Assembly (NCBI GenBank): GCA_002067365.1
Contig: MVRK01000135.1
Span: forward strand, 54,926 to 118,925
Source of the DNA: Methanosaeta sp. PtaU1.Bin060
Lineage (GTDB): Archaea; Halobacteriota; Methanosarcinia; Methanotrichales; Methanotrichaceae
DNA: 64,000 nt
Direction: 5' to 3'
A model generated the notes under the pieces. That model ran no database searches, was not told the origin of the DNA, and saw only the letters and a list, made by a program, of their open reading frames with translations. The position numbers were made by a program, and so were the translations under genes. Each line of letters starts with the position of its first letter. Positions within the stretch are counted from its first letter, which is position 1. Shown one piece after another: positions 7,314-14,531 of this stretch.

Positions 7314-10219
7314 ATTTCCACCTTTATTTCTTTTTTAGCACCACAACGATGGCAGTCAATGAAATTACCACACCTTTCCTGCAATGTCGAACACCTGAAC
7401 GGATTATAGCCGCCTTCCTTCAACCCGCGAACCTGACGCAGCGTGTACGCCTCGCTAAAATCTTTTTGATTCCGGAACATATCGACTATAGATTCCTCGG
7501 AGTAGCCTTCCGCGATCGCTTCGGCAGCTATCGCTACGCGCGTGGTGTGGCCTTCCGCCCCGACAAGATCTTTGCATTGCGCGTCCACAAGGCACTGCCG
7601 CATACCTTTTTTAATCTTAGGCTTCGGTCTGTAGCTGCTGCTCAAATACTTTCGACCCCCGACCTCTTCGATCTCCGCCTTAACATCCCGTAGTTCAGCA
7701 ATGCGCGTAATGGCAACAGCATCCACGGGCTCCAGCGTATTGCTGTCCAGAAGCTGCGAGCGCACCCCTGTCTTCCTATTAACCGCGCACGGCATCTTAA
7801 GAGCGTTACCGTATCGTGTTTTACCTGACTGCTTCGGAAAGATCTCGCATTTAACGCCCGCTTTTCGCGCGATGCTCTTAGCAAAATCGCGTGATACTGC
7901 CGCAGTAGTTCTCAAGATCGGTACCTTGACGTGGAACGAGTGTGGCGAGCCACTCGCGACCACTATTGCCTGACATCCAGCTTCTTCGATCACCTTAACC
8001 AGCGCGACAACTTTCGGTTCAGCGGGTTCATCGCCTTCATTATGGCAATCGACATCAAAGGTGCACTCGCTCGTATTGCCGTCTTCATCGAGCGAATACA
8101 TCGCGGGCGTCACTGATCCGTCAAACATTCCGGCGACCAGCGCCTTAAAATCCGCCGTATTCACCTTGCGGTATGGATATCGACCCGCCGCATCCTTAAA
8201 GTGAGCCTGCTCGACATGATAGTCCGAGCGATTCACGTAAAGCTGACTGAGAGCGCGAGTGGTCAATTCCAACTGCGTCGCTGTTAGCGGATTTTGATAT
8301 AAAATCGCATAGCAGCGACGTCCCGAGTAAAAAGTATACCCGTTTTCCCGCGTTTTCCCGTATATATTATATATACGGGATTTCGCGGCGTTTTGGGTAT
8401 CTATTTCTATCGCAGCTCCGCTAGATAGCGATTCCTCGCAAAAATCGAGAGACGAAGACCAGACGCGCGATAAATTAGGGTGGCCCTTCTGGCGTATCGG
8501 ATCCTTTTTGTGCTCGACGAACACCGTTTTGATGGTCGGCGATTCGAAGGGGTGGTCGCATAGAACGCGCGGGCTATCATCGACCTCGACGCGCCTCCCT
8601 ATGCCCCATGTCGCTATATCCCTACCTCGGTCGGGAGTAACACCAATGCAATACACACGGCTTTCTACTTGACCATCTGGGTCTTTCGCCCTGCTCCAAG
8701 CCTGCCACGTCGAGGCATCTACTTCATTTTTTCGGAGTGCCTGGCTCTCTTCGAACCCGTTAGTAGAAGCATCCTCCGCGTTGAACGGTTTATCAGCCGC
8801 GCCAACGGCAATCAAAACTCGGCAGTTGCTCTTAATTCCGATAGCTGCGGCACTTCGATACCAGCTCACAGTTATATCCGGTCGTCCTAACCGCTTTTCG
8901 ATGGCTTTGGCGAGCCTCCTATTAAGAGCGAAAATGACGACGCCCTGCCCCTTTTCTCTCAGCAGCACATCATCAATTTTTTCCATAATCTTGTCCATCG
9001 TCGCGGTGTATCCTCTCTCAAGCATCTTAGTCCCGAAACGCCAAGTATCGCAATAGATCGACATCTTGCTATTTGAGCGCGTGAAGTCCGGATACTCTAC
9101 TTCTGCTAACTGCTTGCCGGAAATACTTATGAAGAGGCCGGGTTTGGGCTCGAATTGCGTGCCCGAAACGAACAGCACGCTAGCTCTCGGTGCAACTTCA
9201 TGGAAGAACATCTTCAATGCGAGTTCGTTTCGGTTGAGTTGCCCTGCGATGTATATGCGAGGCTGCCCATCGGTTTTGATGTAGGTTAGCCGAGCTTTCT
9301 TATTTGAAAGGATGTCCACCGCGCGCGCGAGATCAAGCACTTCCTGATTACTTACGTTCAGTTCTTTCCGGTTTCTGGCTAATTTTCTAAGCTCGCCGTG
9401 AATGTTGAGCATTTCCTGCAGATCGAAAGGATGCGGAACATCTAATTCGCGGACCAGCCAGTTCTTTGGCATCGCGTCTACTTCGCACCAAAGGTCTGGC
9501 ACCTCAGCTGTTCTCCTTAGCGCGGACCAGCGCTCTATAACATCCACCAGCCGCGGGTATTTGTCACCCAGTTTCCGGCGTGCCCTCGGTATCCTTATGA
9601 CATCCGCCGGTCGCGGGTATTCGTCGTCCAGTTTCGCGACTAAATCCAAAAAGTGCGTATCGACCGGTAACATGGGCGTGCTGCCTGTAATCGTGTGACT
9701 TTCATCGATCATCACGACTTGAATGTCCGCTGATACCTGCTTTATAAACTCAGATCTTTCGCTGCTGCTGAACATGACAGCGGCCAGCTTCGCCAGCGTC
9801 ATTCCAATGAGCGTCGCGCCGGGATTTCTGTCGATATCGAGCACCCAACAGTCCTTCGCATATTTACAGTCCGGGCATTTACCGGGCAAGCTCATCGGCA
9901 GCTGCCCCAAAAGCGGATCGCGCTCGATCTCTTCCTGTTTGTACCTGCAAGCCGCGTTTCCACGAATGCCGACGATGTCAACAGCTTGTCGCAGCGTATC
10001 ATCGAGTATGCGGTTTGTGGGGTACAGCATCAGGACATTTTTACCCGACGAGGACGCAGCGAGCGCAAAACTCGTGCTGAATCCCGCTCGCGTTACCTTA
10101 TGAACGATGTAGCTTTCGCCGTCCAAGAAATTTGCAGCTGCCTCAATGCGCTTCTTATCCCAAGCTGGATTACACAAAGATTCAGCCGTTCCCTCTGCAG
10201 GCACCAATGCCGCGGACAC
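7310..10219 (-). CDS. Helicase-primase fusion replication protein
   Basis: A 969-residue protein with a GTG start at 10219. The N-terminal half is an SF2-like helicase: motif I is a divergent AGFSTS (45-50) with no classic GKT, and motif II is DESH (172-175). Four cysteines (91, 115, 118, 124) lie between them, the place where XPD/DinG helicases carry an iron-sulfur cluster. The C-terminal half is an archaeo-eukaryotic primase domain: FDVD (721-724), SGSPHSFHV, EIFPKQ and YGNALKMP match the primase motifs seen in TOTE-type and plasmid primases. The end has a CysX6CysX5CysX2Cys cluster (943, 950, 956, 959). It is almost certainly the element's replication initiator/primase. The unusual Walker A is the main doubt about helicase activity. 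Confidence 0.85.
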   Translation of the reverse strand: MSAALVPAEGTAESLCNPAWDKKRIEAAANFLDGESYIVHKVTRAGFSTSFALAASSSGKNVLMLYPTNRILDDTLRQAVDIVGIRGNAACRYKQEEIERDPLLGQLPMSLPGKCPDCKYAKDCWVLDIDRNPGATLIGMTLAKLAAVMFSSSERSEFIKQVSADIQVVMIDESHTITGSTPMLPVDTHFLDLVAKLDDEYPRPADVIRIPRARRKLGDKYPRLVDVIERWSALRRTAEVPDLWCEVDAMPKNWLVRELDVPHPFDLQEMLNIHGELRKLARNRKELNVSNQEVLDLARAVDILSNKKARLTYIKTDGQPRIYIAGQLNRNELALKMFFHEVAPRASVLFVSGTQFEPKPGLFISISGKQLAEVEYPDFTRSNSKMSIYCDTWRFGTKMLERGYTATMDKIMEKIDDVLLREKGQGVVIFALNRRLAKAIEKRLGRPDITVSWYRSAAAIGIKSNCRVLIAVGAADKPFNAEDASTNGFEESQALRKNEVDASTWQAWSRAKDPDGQVESRVYCIGVTPDRGRDIATWGIGRRVEVDDSPRVLCDHPFESPTIKTVFVEHKKDPIRQKGHPNLSRVWSSSLDFCEESLSSGAAIEIDTQNAAKSRIYNIYGKTRENGYTFYSGRRCYAILYQNPLTATQLELTTRALSQLYVNRSDYHVEQAHFKDAAGRYPYRKVNTADFKALVAGMFDGSVTPAMYSLDEDGNTSECTFDVDCHNEGDEPAEPKVVALVKVIEEAGCQAIVVASGSPHSFHVKVPILRTTAAVSRDFAKSIARKAGVKCEIFPKQSGKTRYGNALKMPCAVNRKTGVRSQLLDSNTLEPVDAVAITRIAELRDVKAEIEEVGGRKYLSSSYRPKPKIKKGMRQCLVDAQCKDLVGAEGHTTRVAIAAEAIAEGYSEESIVDMFRNQKDFSEAYTLRQVRGLKEGGYNPFRCSTLQERCGNFIDCHRCGAKKEIKVEI

Positions 10220-10220
10220 C

Positions 10221-10430
10221 TCAGACCGCCTCCGGCTGGACCCTGGTGGGCTCTATCGAAAGAACGTGGCGGCGCTTAATCAAGACCCTCCGTGCATCTT
10301 TGCGCTCGATGGTCAGAAACTGTTCCGAAAGGCCAACAAGCTTTCCGAAAAGCGGAAGCTTATGTCCTTCTGTGTGTATTTTAACAATTTTGCCAGAAAA
10401 TTGCTCGAATTCATCGTTTATTATTTCCAT
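10221..10430 (-). CDS. Small Sm-like barrel protein, 69 residues
   Basis: The sequence alternates short strands typical of an Sm/Hfq-like five-stranded barrel: FSGKIVKIH, LFGKLVGLS, QFLTIER, RRVLIKRRHVLSIEP. A bent strand with GxLVG and a late RRxxVLSIEP match the Sm1/Sm2 pattern loosely. If right, it would bind RNA or single-stranded DNA, or serve as a subunit of the replication complex. The stop is 2 bases from the GTG of the helicase-primase, so they are in one operon. The fold is inferred from strand pattern only. Confidence 0.55.
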   Translation of the reverse strand: MEIINDEFEQFSGKIVKIHTEGHKLPLFGKLVGLSEQFLTIERKDARRVLIKRRHVLSIEPTRVQPEAV

Positions 10431-10492
10431 ATTTATTCCTATTCTGTATTTTTAGACGGATCCCCGTCCCTGGCATGATAAACACGCCGTTT

Positions 10493-10654
10493 TTATTCGT
10501 CGTCCGATATCGGTTCTATCGTTAGAACGCCATCCCTGAATTCGCATGCAACTCTGCGCGGGTATGCCCAAATCGCGGACACTTCACGCGGAATCGCTAG
10601 CTGCTGGCCGCCAGAATCGCGACCAGTTGCACTAAGTCGTTTTAGATATTTCAT
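10493..10654 (-). CDS. AbrB/SpoVT-type DNA-binding regulator, 53 residues
   Basis: ATG at 10654 is preceded by GAGGTAG. The protein reads MKYLKRLSATGRDSGGQQLA, then IPREVSAIWAYP, and ends GVLTIEPISDDE. This is the swapped-hairpin layout: a basic first strand, QxLxIPREV, and a second strand ending in LTIEP. Such proteins bind DNA as dimers and often control their own operon. It precedes the Sm-like and helicase-primase genes, so it likely regulates the replication operon. An inverted repeat just upstream (10681-10705) is a plausible operator. It is short but convincing. Confidence 0.75.
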   Translation of the reverse strand: MKYLKRLSATGRDSGGQQLAIPREVSAIWAYPRRVACEFRDGVLTIEPISDDE

Positions 10655-10680
10655 AGACTACCTCGAATAGATTTTACCTA

Positions 10681-10736
10681 AAAGTTTTAACCTTATTAAA
10701 ACTTTAATATAACACACTTAGATTCTAGTATATAAA
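10681..10736 (-). promoter_or_regulatory. Promoter and operator of the AbrB/replication operon
   Basis: Two TATA-like boxes are seen on the minus strand: TTTATATA (10729-10736) and TTATATTAAAG (10702-10712). A perfect 9-base inverted repeat, AAAGTTTTA (10681-10689) and TAAAACTTT (10697-10705), sits between the nearer TATA box and the expected start of transcription, where a bound dimer would block initiation. It lies about 27 bases before the AbrB start, suggesting autoregulation. Confidence 0.6.
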
Positions 10737-10737
10737 G

Positions 10738-10914
10738 TTATCGCTTGGGTATCAAGACGATTTCCTCGTCCAAACTCTCAGAATATCCCGTGACATTGCG
10801 TGCCTTGATGCGTTCGATTCTAGCGCGTTCCCTGCAATACCACTTATAGAATTTTTCATCTTCTTCGCCCAGCAAACTATATATACTAGTATTATCTTTA
10901 TTATTATCAGTCAT
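10738..10914 (-). CDS. Small charged protein, 58 residues
   Basis: ATG at 10914 opens MTDNNKDNTSIYSLLGEEDE, followed by KFYKWYCRERARIERIKAR and the C-terminal IVLIPKR. It is a soluble, charged, mostly helical protein with no known motif. GGGG lies 9 bases upstream of the ATG. The promoter of the following AbrB gene overlaps its end, so it may be a separate transcript. It could be an anti-repressor or a protein-protein adaptor but nothing proves it. Confidence 0.5.
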   Translation of the reverse strand: MTDNNKDNTSIYSLLGEEDEKFYKWYCRERARIERIKARNVTGYSESLDEEIVLIPKR

Positions 10915-10976
10915 ATTTAAAACCCCTTATGGATTGGTGTTCCAGCACCATCCTCTTTTTTAAAGTTTCGTTAAAG

Positions 10977-11495
10977 CTAGTACTTCGCCAGGATCGCGCG
11001 AGCTTGCTTGATTCGGGTCTCGATATCCTTGAGCTTTGGACCCAAATCTTCTGCGATGCGATCGCGTTTGGCGGCGCAGTCGAGCACTTCCGCGGTGGTC
11101 ACAGCTTCTTCCGCCGATTTCGCGCGATTGTTTCGGATCTGCCGTAGCGTAGCGGTTTTGGTCGCATACACCGCGTTGTCGAGCGCGCGTTTGAGGCGCT
11201 GTCTTTCGCGAGCAAGCATATCCAGCGTGTGATTGCCTGCTAGTTCCTCGAACTGCTCGATGTCGTGCGCCACGTCGTTGAGGATCTTCTCGGCACCTTC
11301 GAAGCGTGCAACAACCGCATCCGCATCTCGAAGAACGAGTAGTGTCATCTTGCCGGACGCTTTTGGTCGAAGGCACTTGAGCATTTCGCGATGCGATGAC
11401 TCGAAATCTTCGCGCGCTGCGAGGTAGCGTTGCGCCATCCTCGACTCAGCACCGCCCTTATCCCGCCAAAACTCGATAAAATTTTCGACTGACAT
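10977..11495 (-). CDS. Coiled-coil protein of the element, 172 residues
   Basis: The protein is nearly all helical with long heptad stretches, including RDADAVVARFEGAEKI, ARERQRLKRALDN and DLGPKLKDIETRIKQARAIL. There are no signal or membrane segments. It begins immediately after the stop codon of the 92-residue gene (11496/11495 junction), so they form one operon. Similar small coiled-coil proteins in plasmids and viruses are scaffold or partition accessories. A competing frame at 10960-11376 has unnatural arginine-rich content and is rejected. Confidence 0.6.
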   Translation of the reverse strand: MSVENFIEFWRDKGGAESRMAQRYLAAREDFESSHREMLKCLRPKASGKMTLLVLRDADAVVARFEGAEKILNDVAHDIEQFEELAGNHTLDMLARERQRLKRALDNAVYATKTATLRQIRNNRAKSAEEAVTTAEVLDCAAKRDRIAEDLGPKLKDIETRIKQARAILAKY

Positions 11496-11774
11496 TTACC
11501 GGCACCTCGCGCGTGCATCCAGTAGCATCTCCGTCTTGCGAAGTTGCTCGATCGCTTCTTCGCGGGTGAGCTTACTGCTATTGATTTTCATCCTCTGCTC
11601 ATTCAGATCCAGTTCGGCTTCCTCCGCTAACTTTTGCTTAATCTCGCTAACGTTGGACGCAAGAGTTTTCTGAAGTTCTTGTCGCGCGCGTTCGACATCG
11701 GCTAGCTCAAAGCCATTCAGTTTCAACTCCGTGGGATCGAATTTTTCAGGAAGTTCAACTATATATCGCGTCAT
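11496..11774 (-). CDS. Helical protein of the element, 92 residues
   Basis: The sequence starts MTRYIVELPEKFDPTELKLN and continues as a charged coiled coil (ERARQELQKTLASNVSEIKQ, EEAIEQLRKTEMLL). It starts immediately after the stop codon of the AbrB-type gene and ends immediately before the 172-residue gene, so the three are a tight operon. The N-terminal 20 residues may form a beta strand that pairs with the regulator. No family assigned. Confidence 0.6.
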   Translation of the reverse strand: MTRYIVELPEKFDPTELKLNGFELADVERARQELQKTLASNVSEIKQKLAEEAELDLNEQRMKINSSKLTREEAIEQLRKTEMLLDARARCR

Positions 11775-11936
11775 TTATTCATTCCTCGCAGGCACTACGA
11801 CGATGCAGCGTCCATCGAAAACCAGATCGATCCGATCGAAACCTGACCACGCTTCAGCGATGCATCTAGGTAAGGTTACTTGTGCAGCCTTGTTCCTTGC
11901 CGATCGGCTTAATTTTCTCGAAAATACCAAATTCAT
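11775..11936 (-). CDS. Second AbrB-type regulator, 53 residues
   Basis: The protein reads MNLVFSRKLSRSARNKAAQV, TLPRCIAEAWSG and DRIDLVFDGRCIVVVPARNE, the AbrB/SpoVT layout again (TLPRxIxEA, then two strands with DGR). A start two codons earlier (ATG 11942) is possible, but GGAG sits eight bases before 11936. It heads a three-gene minus-strand operon. It shares the fold but little sequence with the AbrB protein at 10493-10654, so they are probably separate regulators rather than a recent duplicate. Confidence 0.65.
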   Translation of the reverse strand: MNLVFSRKLSRSARNKAAQVTLPRCIAEAWSGFDRIDLVFDGRCIVVVPARNE

Positions 11937-12022
11937 TTTCATCACTCCGCGCTCAGATGGTCAGATCCCTTACTCGGTGGCAAGGGACCCAACAAACCTG
12001 AGGAGGTAATATATGACAGAAG

Positions 12023-12042
12023 GATAGCAGAAAACTGCTATC
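12023..12042. repeat. Perfect 8-bp stem with AAAA loop
   Basis: GATAGCAG (12023-12030), AAAA, CTGCTATC (12035-12042). It lies between the integrase stop and the second AbrB-type operon. On the minus strand it could end integrase transcription or be an operator for the operon. On the plus strand AGGAGGT (12001-12007) and a four-codon frame (ATG 12013 to TAG) precede it. Confidence 0.55.
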
Positions 12043-12100
12043 ACTATATAGCGCATAAAGTAAAGTTTTACGGTTTTGGGGACCGGAAGCCTGCAAGCGC

Positions 12101-12889
12101 CTATAGCACTAGGCACTGTTGATATTTTTCCCGTTTAGTCCTATCTGAGATGTGCGCATAACGAAGGGTCGTTCTAATATCGCGGTGTCTCAGTACCTCT
12201 TGCACGATCCTTAAATCAGCGCCGTTCGCTATCATGATCGTGGCTGGTGTATGCCTCCCAAAGACATGAACGCCGCCTCTCTTCGAAATGCCTGCCCTCT
12301 CCTTGTAATGATAGAACATCCTAGAAAGGTCGCCCCTATCCCATCTTCGGCCATAATCCGTATAGAATAGTGGCTGCTCGCCGTCAATCTCAAGAGCAGG
12401 TCTTACAGCGAGGTACTTCCGAAGAACCTTAGCGCAGGAATCGCTTATAAGGACCATTGCCTGCCTTCCGCCTTTGCCTTCCCGAATCCGTATCGTTAAA
12501 GCGTTGAGATCAACATCTTCGTCGTTCAGACTGCATAGCTCTGAAGCCCTCAAGCACGCATAAAATAGCGCATTCAGCATTGTATAGTGCTTTAAATTGC
12601 GACAGACGGAAAAGATCCTAACAACATCGTCCTGGTTGAAATAATAGGGAATTGTGTCGCTTATCCTTAGGAACGGGAAAGACACCGTTTCCCCCATCAT
12701 GCCGTGAAAGCTCTTAATCGCTATGCAGTAATTGTTTATCGTCTGCCTTGCTAACTTCCTGGCGTGAAGTGTTGCCCGGAACTTCTCTAGCGTATCCGGC
12801 GAAGGTTTATGGGTCTGCGCAAATTCCAGGTATTTGCCTGCCCGTTCTACATAACTGTCTCTGGTGGTCTCCCTGTAGCCATTATCCAC
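12101..12889 (-). CDS. Tyrosine recombinase/integrase
   Basis: The protein has the full catalytic set of a tyrosine recombinase: Arg114 (ACLRASEL), Lys139 (GKGGR), His208-x3-Arg212 (HVFGRH), His235 (LRHRD) and nucleophile Tyr244 (LRYAH). The N-terminal SAM-like domain binds the core site. The first canonical start is GTG 12889, but the frame stays open and protein-like back to 12982 (RFDWSIPEGVEDFSPTLEQF). In that extension the only start supported by a ribosome site is an ATA at 12970, three bases after GGAGTGAT, so the true protein may be about 27 residues longer. It lies 160 bases from tRNA-Ser, the presumed attachment site, and integrates or excises the element. Confidence 0.9.
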   Translation of the reverse strand: MDNGYRETTRDSYVERAGKYLEFAQTHKPSPDTLEKFRATLHARKLARQTINNYCIAIKSFHGMMGETVSFPFLRISDTIPYYFNQDDVVRIFSVCRNLKHYTMLNALFYACLRASELCSLNDEDVDLNALTIRIREGKGGRQAMVLISDSCAKVLRKYLAVRPALEIDGEQPLFYTDYGRRWDRGDLSRMFYHYKERAGISKRGGVHVFGRHTPATIMIANGADLRIVQEVLRHRDIRTTLRYAHISDRTKREKYQQCLVL

Positions 12890-13049
12890 GAGATAACGGC
12901 GGAATTGCTCTAAGGTTGGAGAGAAATCCTCTACGCCCTCAGGGATGCTCCAATCAAACCGCTTTTTTATATTATCACTCCCTTAAAGCGGCATCGGTAG
13001 TAAACCCGTATCCTATGATATCAGGCTTAGACCAAAAAAACGATAGCAG

Positions 13050-13134
13050 CGCCGAGGGTGGGATTCGAACCCACGATCCGCGTAGCGGAACAGGTTTAGC
13101 AAACCTGCGCCATACCAGGCTAGGCGACCTCGAC
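13050..13134 (-). tRNA. tRNA-Ser (anticodon GCU)
   Basis: On the minus strand the acceptor stem GTCGAGG pairs with CCTCGGC; the D arm is GCC/GGC; the anticodon arm is CAGGT-TTGCTAA-ACCTG with anticodon GCT; the variable arm has a CCGC/GCGG stem; the T arm is GTGGG-TTCGAAT-CCCAC. The discriminator base is G, as serine tRNAs require, and CCA is not encoded. All stems pair. The integrase lies on the 3' side, so this gene is the likely attachment site, with the tRNA kept whole. Confidence 0.97.
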
Positions 13135-13159
13135 TTTTCCCTAGGGACTTAATCTTTCG

Positions 13160-13168
13160 ATATTTAAA
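13160..13168 (-). promoter_or_regulatory. TATA box of tRNA-Ser
   Basis: TTTAAATAT on the minus strand lies 26-34 bases before the first base of the mature tRNA, the usual archaeal distance. Confidence 0.6.
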
Positions 13169-14055
13169 CTCTGCCGTTGGCATCATCTCGAAAGGAGTGG
13201 TGTCTCTTCCCCAGATCGGCCAAAGCCTCTGACCAAGGCCTTGCGGGCCCGAAGTCAAGGCCTCGTCGCGACGCATCCGAGGATCTCATCAGGCAATTGT
13301 CGATGGCGAATGAGATGTCCTATTGGCCAGATCGAGGAAGAGATCCGAGGCGAATATGCGTCCTTTTTCACATGCGCTTTCTATGTCCATAGACGCCTCT
13401 ATATTCGCTGATTCCGGCGCGCCACTTCAGATTCTATCCAAACTTTAGCGCATGTATTTCGCTAATATGGGATTCACATAATCAAAACTCATTAATATGA
13501 TAATTGTCAATAAACAAGTTTGGGTGAAAGCCGAGATCGCCTTTTTCATCCCTCCTACATCTATCGGCTTTCTCCTCCTCCTCTTTTCCTCGCGGTCTCC
13601 TGATTCTGACATCAGCTACCGCTCTCGCTCGTGCTCATATGCTGAAGTATCCTGTATCTGATAGTGGGATTTCGAACCCTGCCACACAATCGCTCGCTTA
13701 TCAGGGGCCCTCGAATCCCTCAAATAATGCTCAGATCGTCGTATAATAAGAGATGGTGCTCTACGAGGATACGGCCGAGAAGGTCGAGTATCTTTCTGAT
13801 GATATGCGCAAAAGAGGGCGCAGTGCTACTATTGCCCTGCCAGGTTTGTTTGATCTCGTCACTTTGGTGAGTTCCAACCATCGCATAGGCTCGTCAGGAA
13901 TGCGCACGTACGGATGGCCTGCTGGATTCTTCCATGATTGGCCATATAGGCATTATGTGAATCTCACATCAAGACAAGTCTCTTATAAGAATCGCATGGA
14001 GGGAACTAGGTGGGTCGGGATATCTGAGGGATAAAAGAGAACCAGGTGAAAGTGA
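13169..14055. other. Gene-poor stretch between tRNA-Ser and secreted protein gene
   Basis: No convincing gene is seen in nearly 0.9 kb. A plus-strand frame at 13753-14034 has protein-like opening residues (MVLYEDTAEKVEYLSDDMRK) but then turns into unnatural sequence and lacks a ribosome site, so it may be a decayed antitoxin-like fragment. Around 13655-13710 there is a T-arm-like stretch, not a full tRNA. The end (14044-14049) has GGTGAA for the next gene. Likely an old insertion site or degraded genes beside the element. Confidence 0.4.
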
Positions 14056-14523
14056 ATGAACGAAAAATCGAAAGCAATCCTGCTATTGTTGGTTGCAATA
14101 TCGATAGCAGTACCCGTTTGTGCGGCACAGCCTCCTGGACATGGTGGAGATAGCAGCCCAGGTCCTGCAATGGATGCTCCTGCAGCGAATCATCAGATGA
14201 ACGATAATCACATCGGGGATTTCAATGGGGGCGAGAGCACGTGGACTCCAAATAACGGCGATAAGTTGAACCCCCAATGGAATCGCACCAAGAAGGAGGA
14301 TATGTTGAATCAATGGAATCGCCTTCAGGATGGCGCCAAGAAGAATCCTCCCGAGAAGGATGCCAAGAAGAATTCCCCCAAGAAGGACGACAAGTGGGAT
14401 ACGTGGGATACGTGGGATGACGGGTCGCATGATCCATGGTGGTACCGCTACACTCCAGAGAAGCGAATGCCTTGGCTGCAGCCTTGGTGGTGGGAACCGC
14501 ACAACCATGTATGGAGGCGCTAA
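14056..14523 (+). CDS. Secreted, proline/lysine/tryptophan-rich protein
   Basis: A GGTGA site precedes the ATG. The first 23 residues (MNEKSKAILLLLVAISIAVP and on) are a signal peptide with a cleavage-type CAA site. The mature part is low-complexity: asparagine- and proline-rich, a KKNPPEKDAKKNSPKK repeat, then KWDTWDTWDD and a tryptophan-rich end (PWLQPWWWEP). It has no known domain. It is the first of two secreted-protein genes in tandem, 8 bases apart, so they are an operon. A cell-surface or sheath role is a guess. Confidence 0.7.
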   Translation: MNEKSKAILLLLVAISIAVPVCAAQPPGHGGDSSPGPAMDAPAANHQMNDNHIGDFNGGESTWTPNNGDKLNPQWNRTKKEDMLNQWNRLQDGAKKNPPEKDAKKNSPKKDDKWDTWDTWDDGSHDPWWYRYTPEKRMPWLQPWWWEPHNHVWRR

Positions 14524-14531
14524 AGTAATAT

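Larger units (their letters stand above)
1..13049. mobile_element. Integrated genetic element beside tRNA-Ser, left end outside window
   Basis: A tyrosine integrase lies directly on the 3' side of tRNA-Ser(GCU), the usual layout of an element integrated into a tRNA gene. Leftward from the integrase runs a minus-strand series of small unknown proteins, two AbrB-type regulators and a helicase-primase replication protein, with no recognisable housekeeping gene. The first 5.7 kb is clearly more AT-rich than the 5.8-12.9 kb replication block and carries a ubiquitin-like cassette and a metalloprotease, so it may be cargo or a second element. I did not see a second copy of the tRNA 3' end in the window, so the left attachment site is either beyond position 1 or lost. 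Boundaries are inferred. Confidence 0.55.

Noticed and set aside
10960..11376. Minus-strand 138-residue arginine-rich frame
   Set aside because: Out-of-frame shadow of the 172-residue coiled-coil gene; composition is unnatural.
13650..13720. T-arm-like sequence (GGGATTTCGAACCC) resembling a tRNA end
   Set aside because: No matching acceptor, D or anticodon arms can be drawn around it on either strand; at best a remnant, not a tRNA gene.
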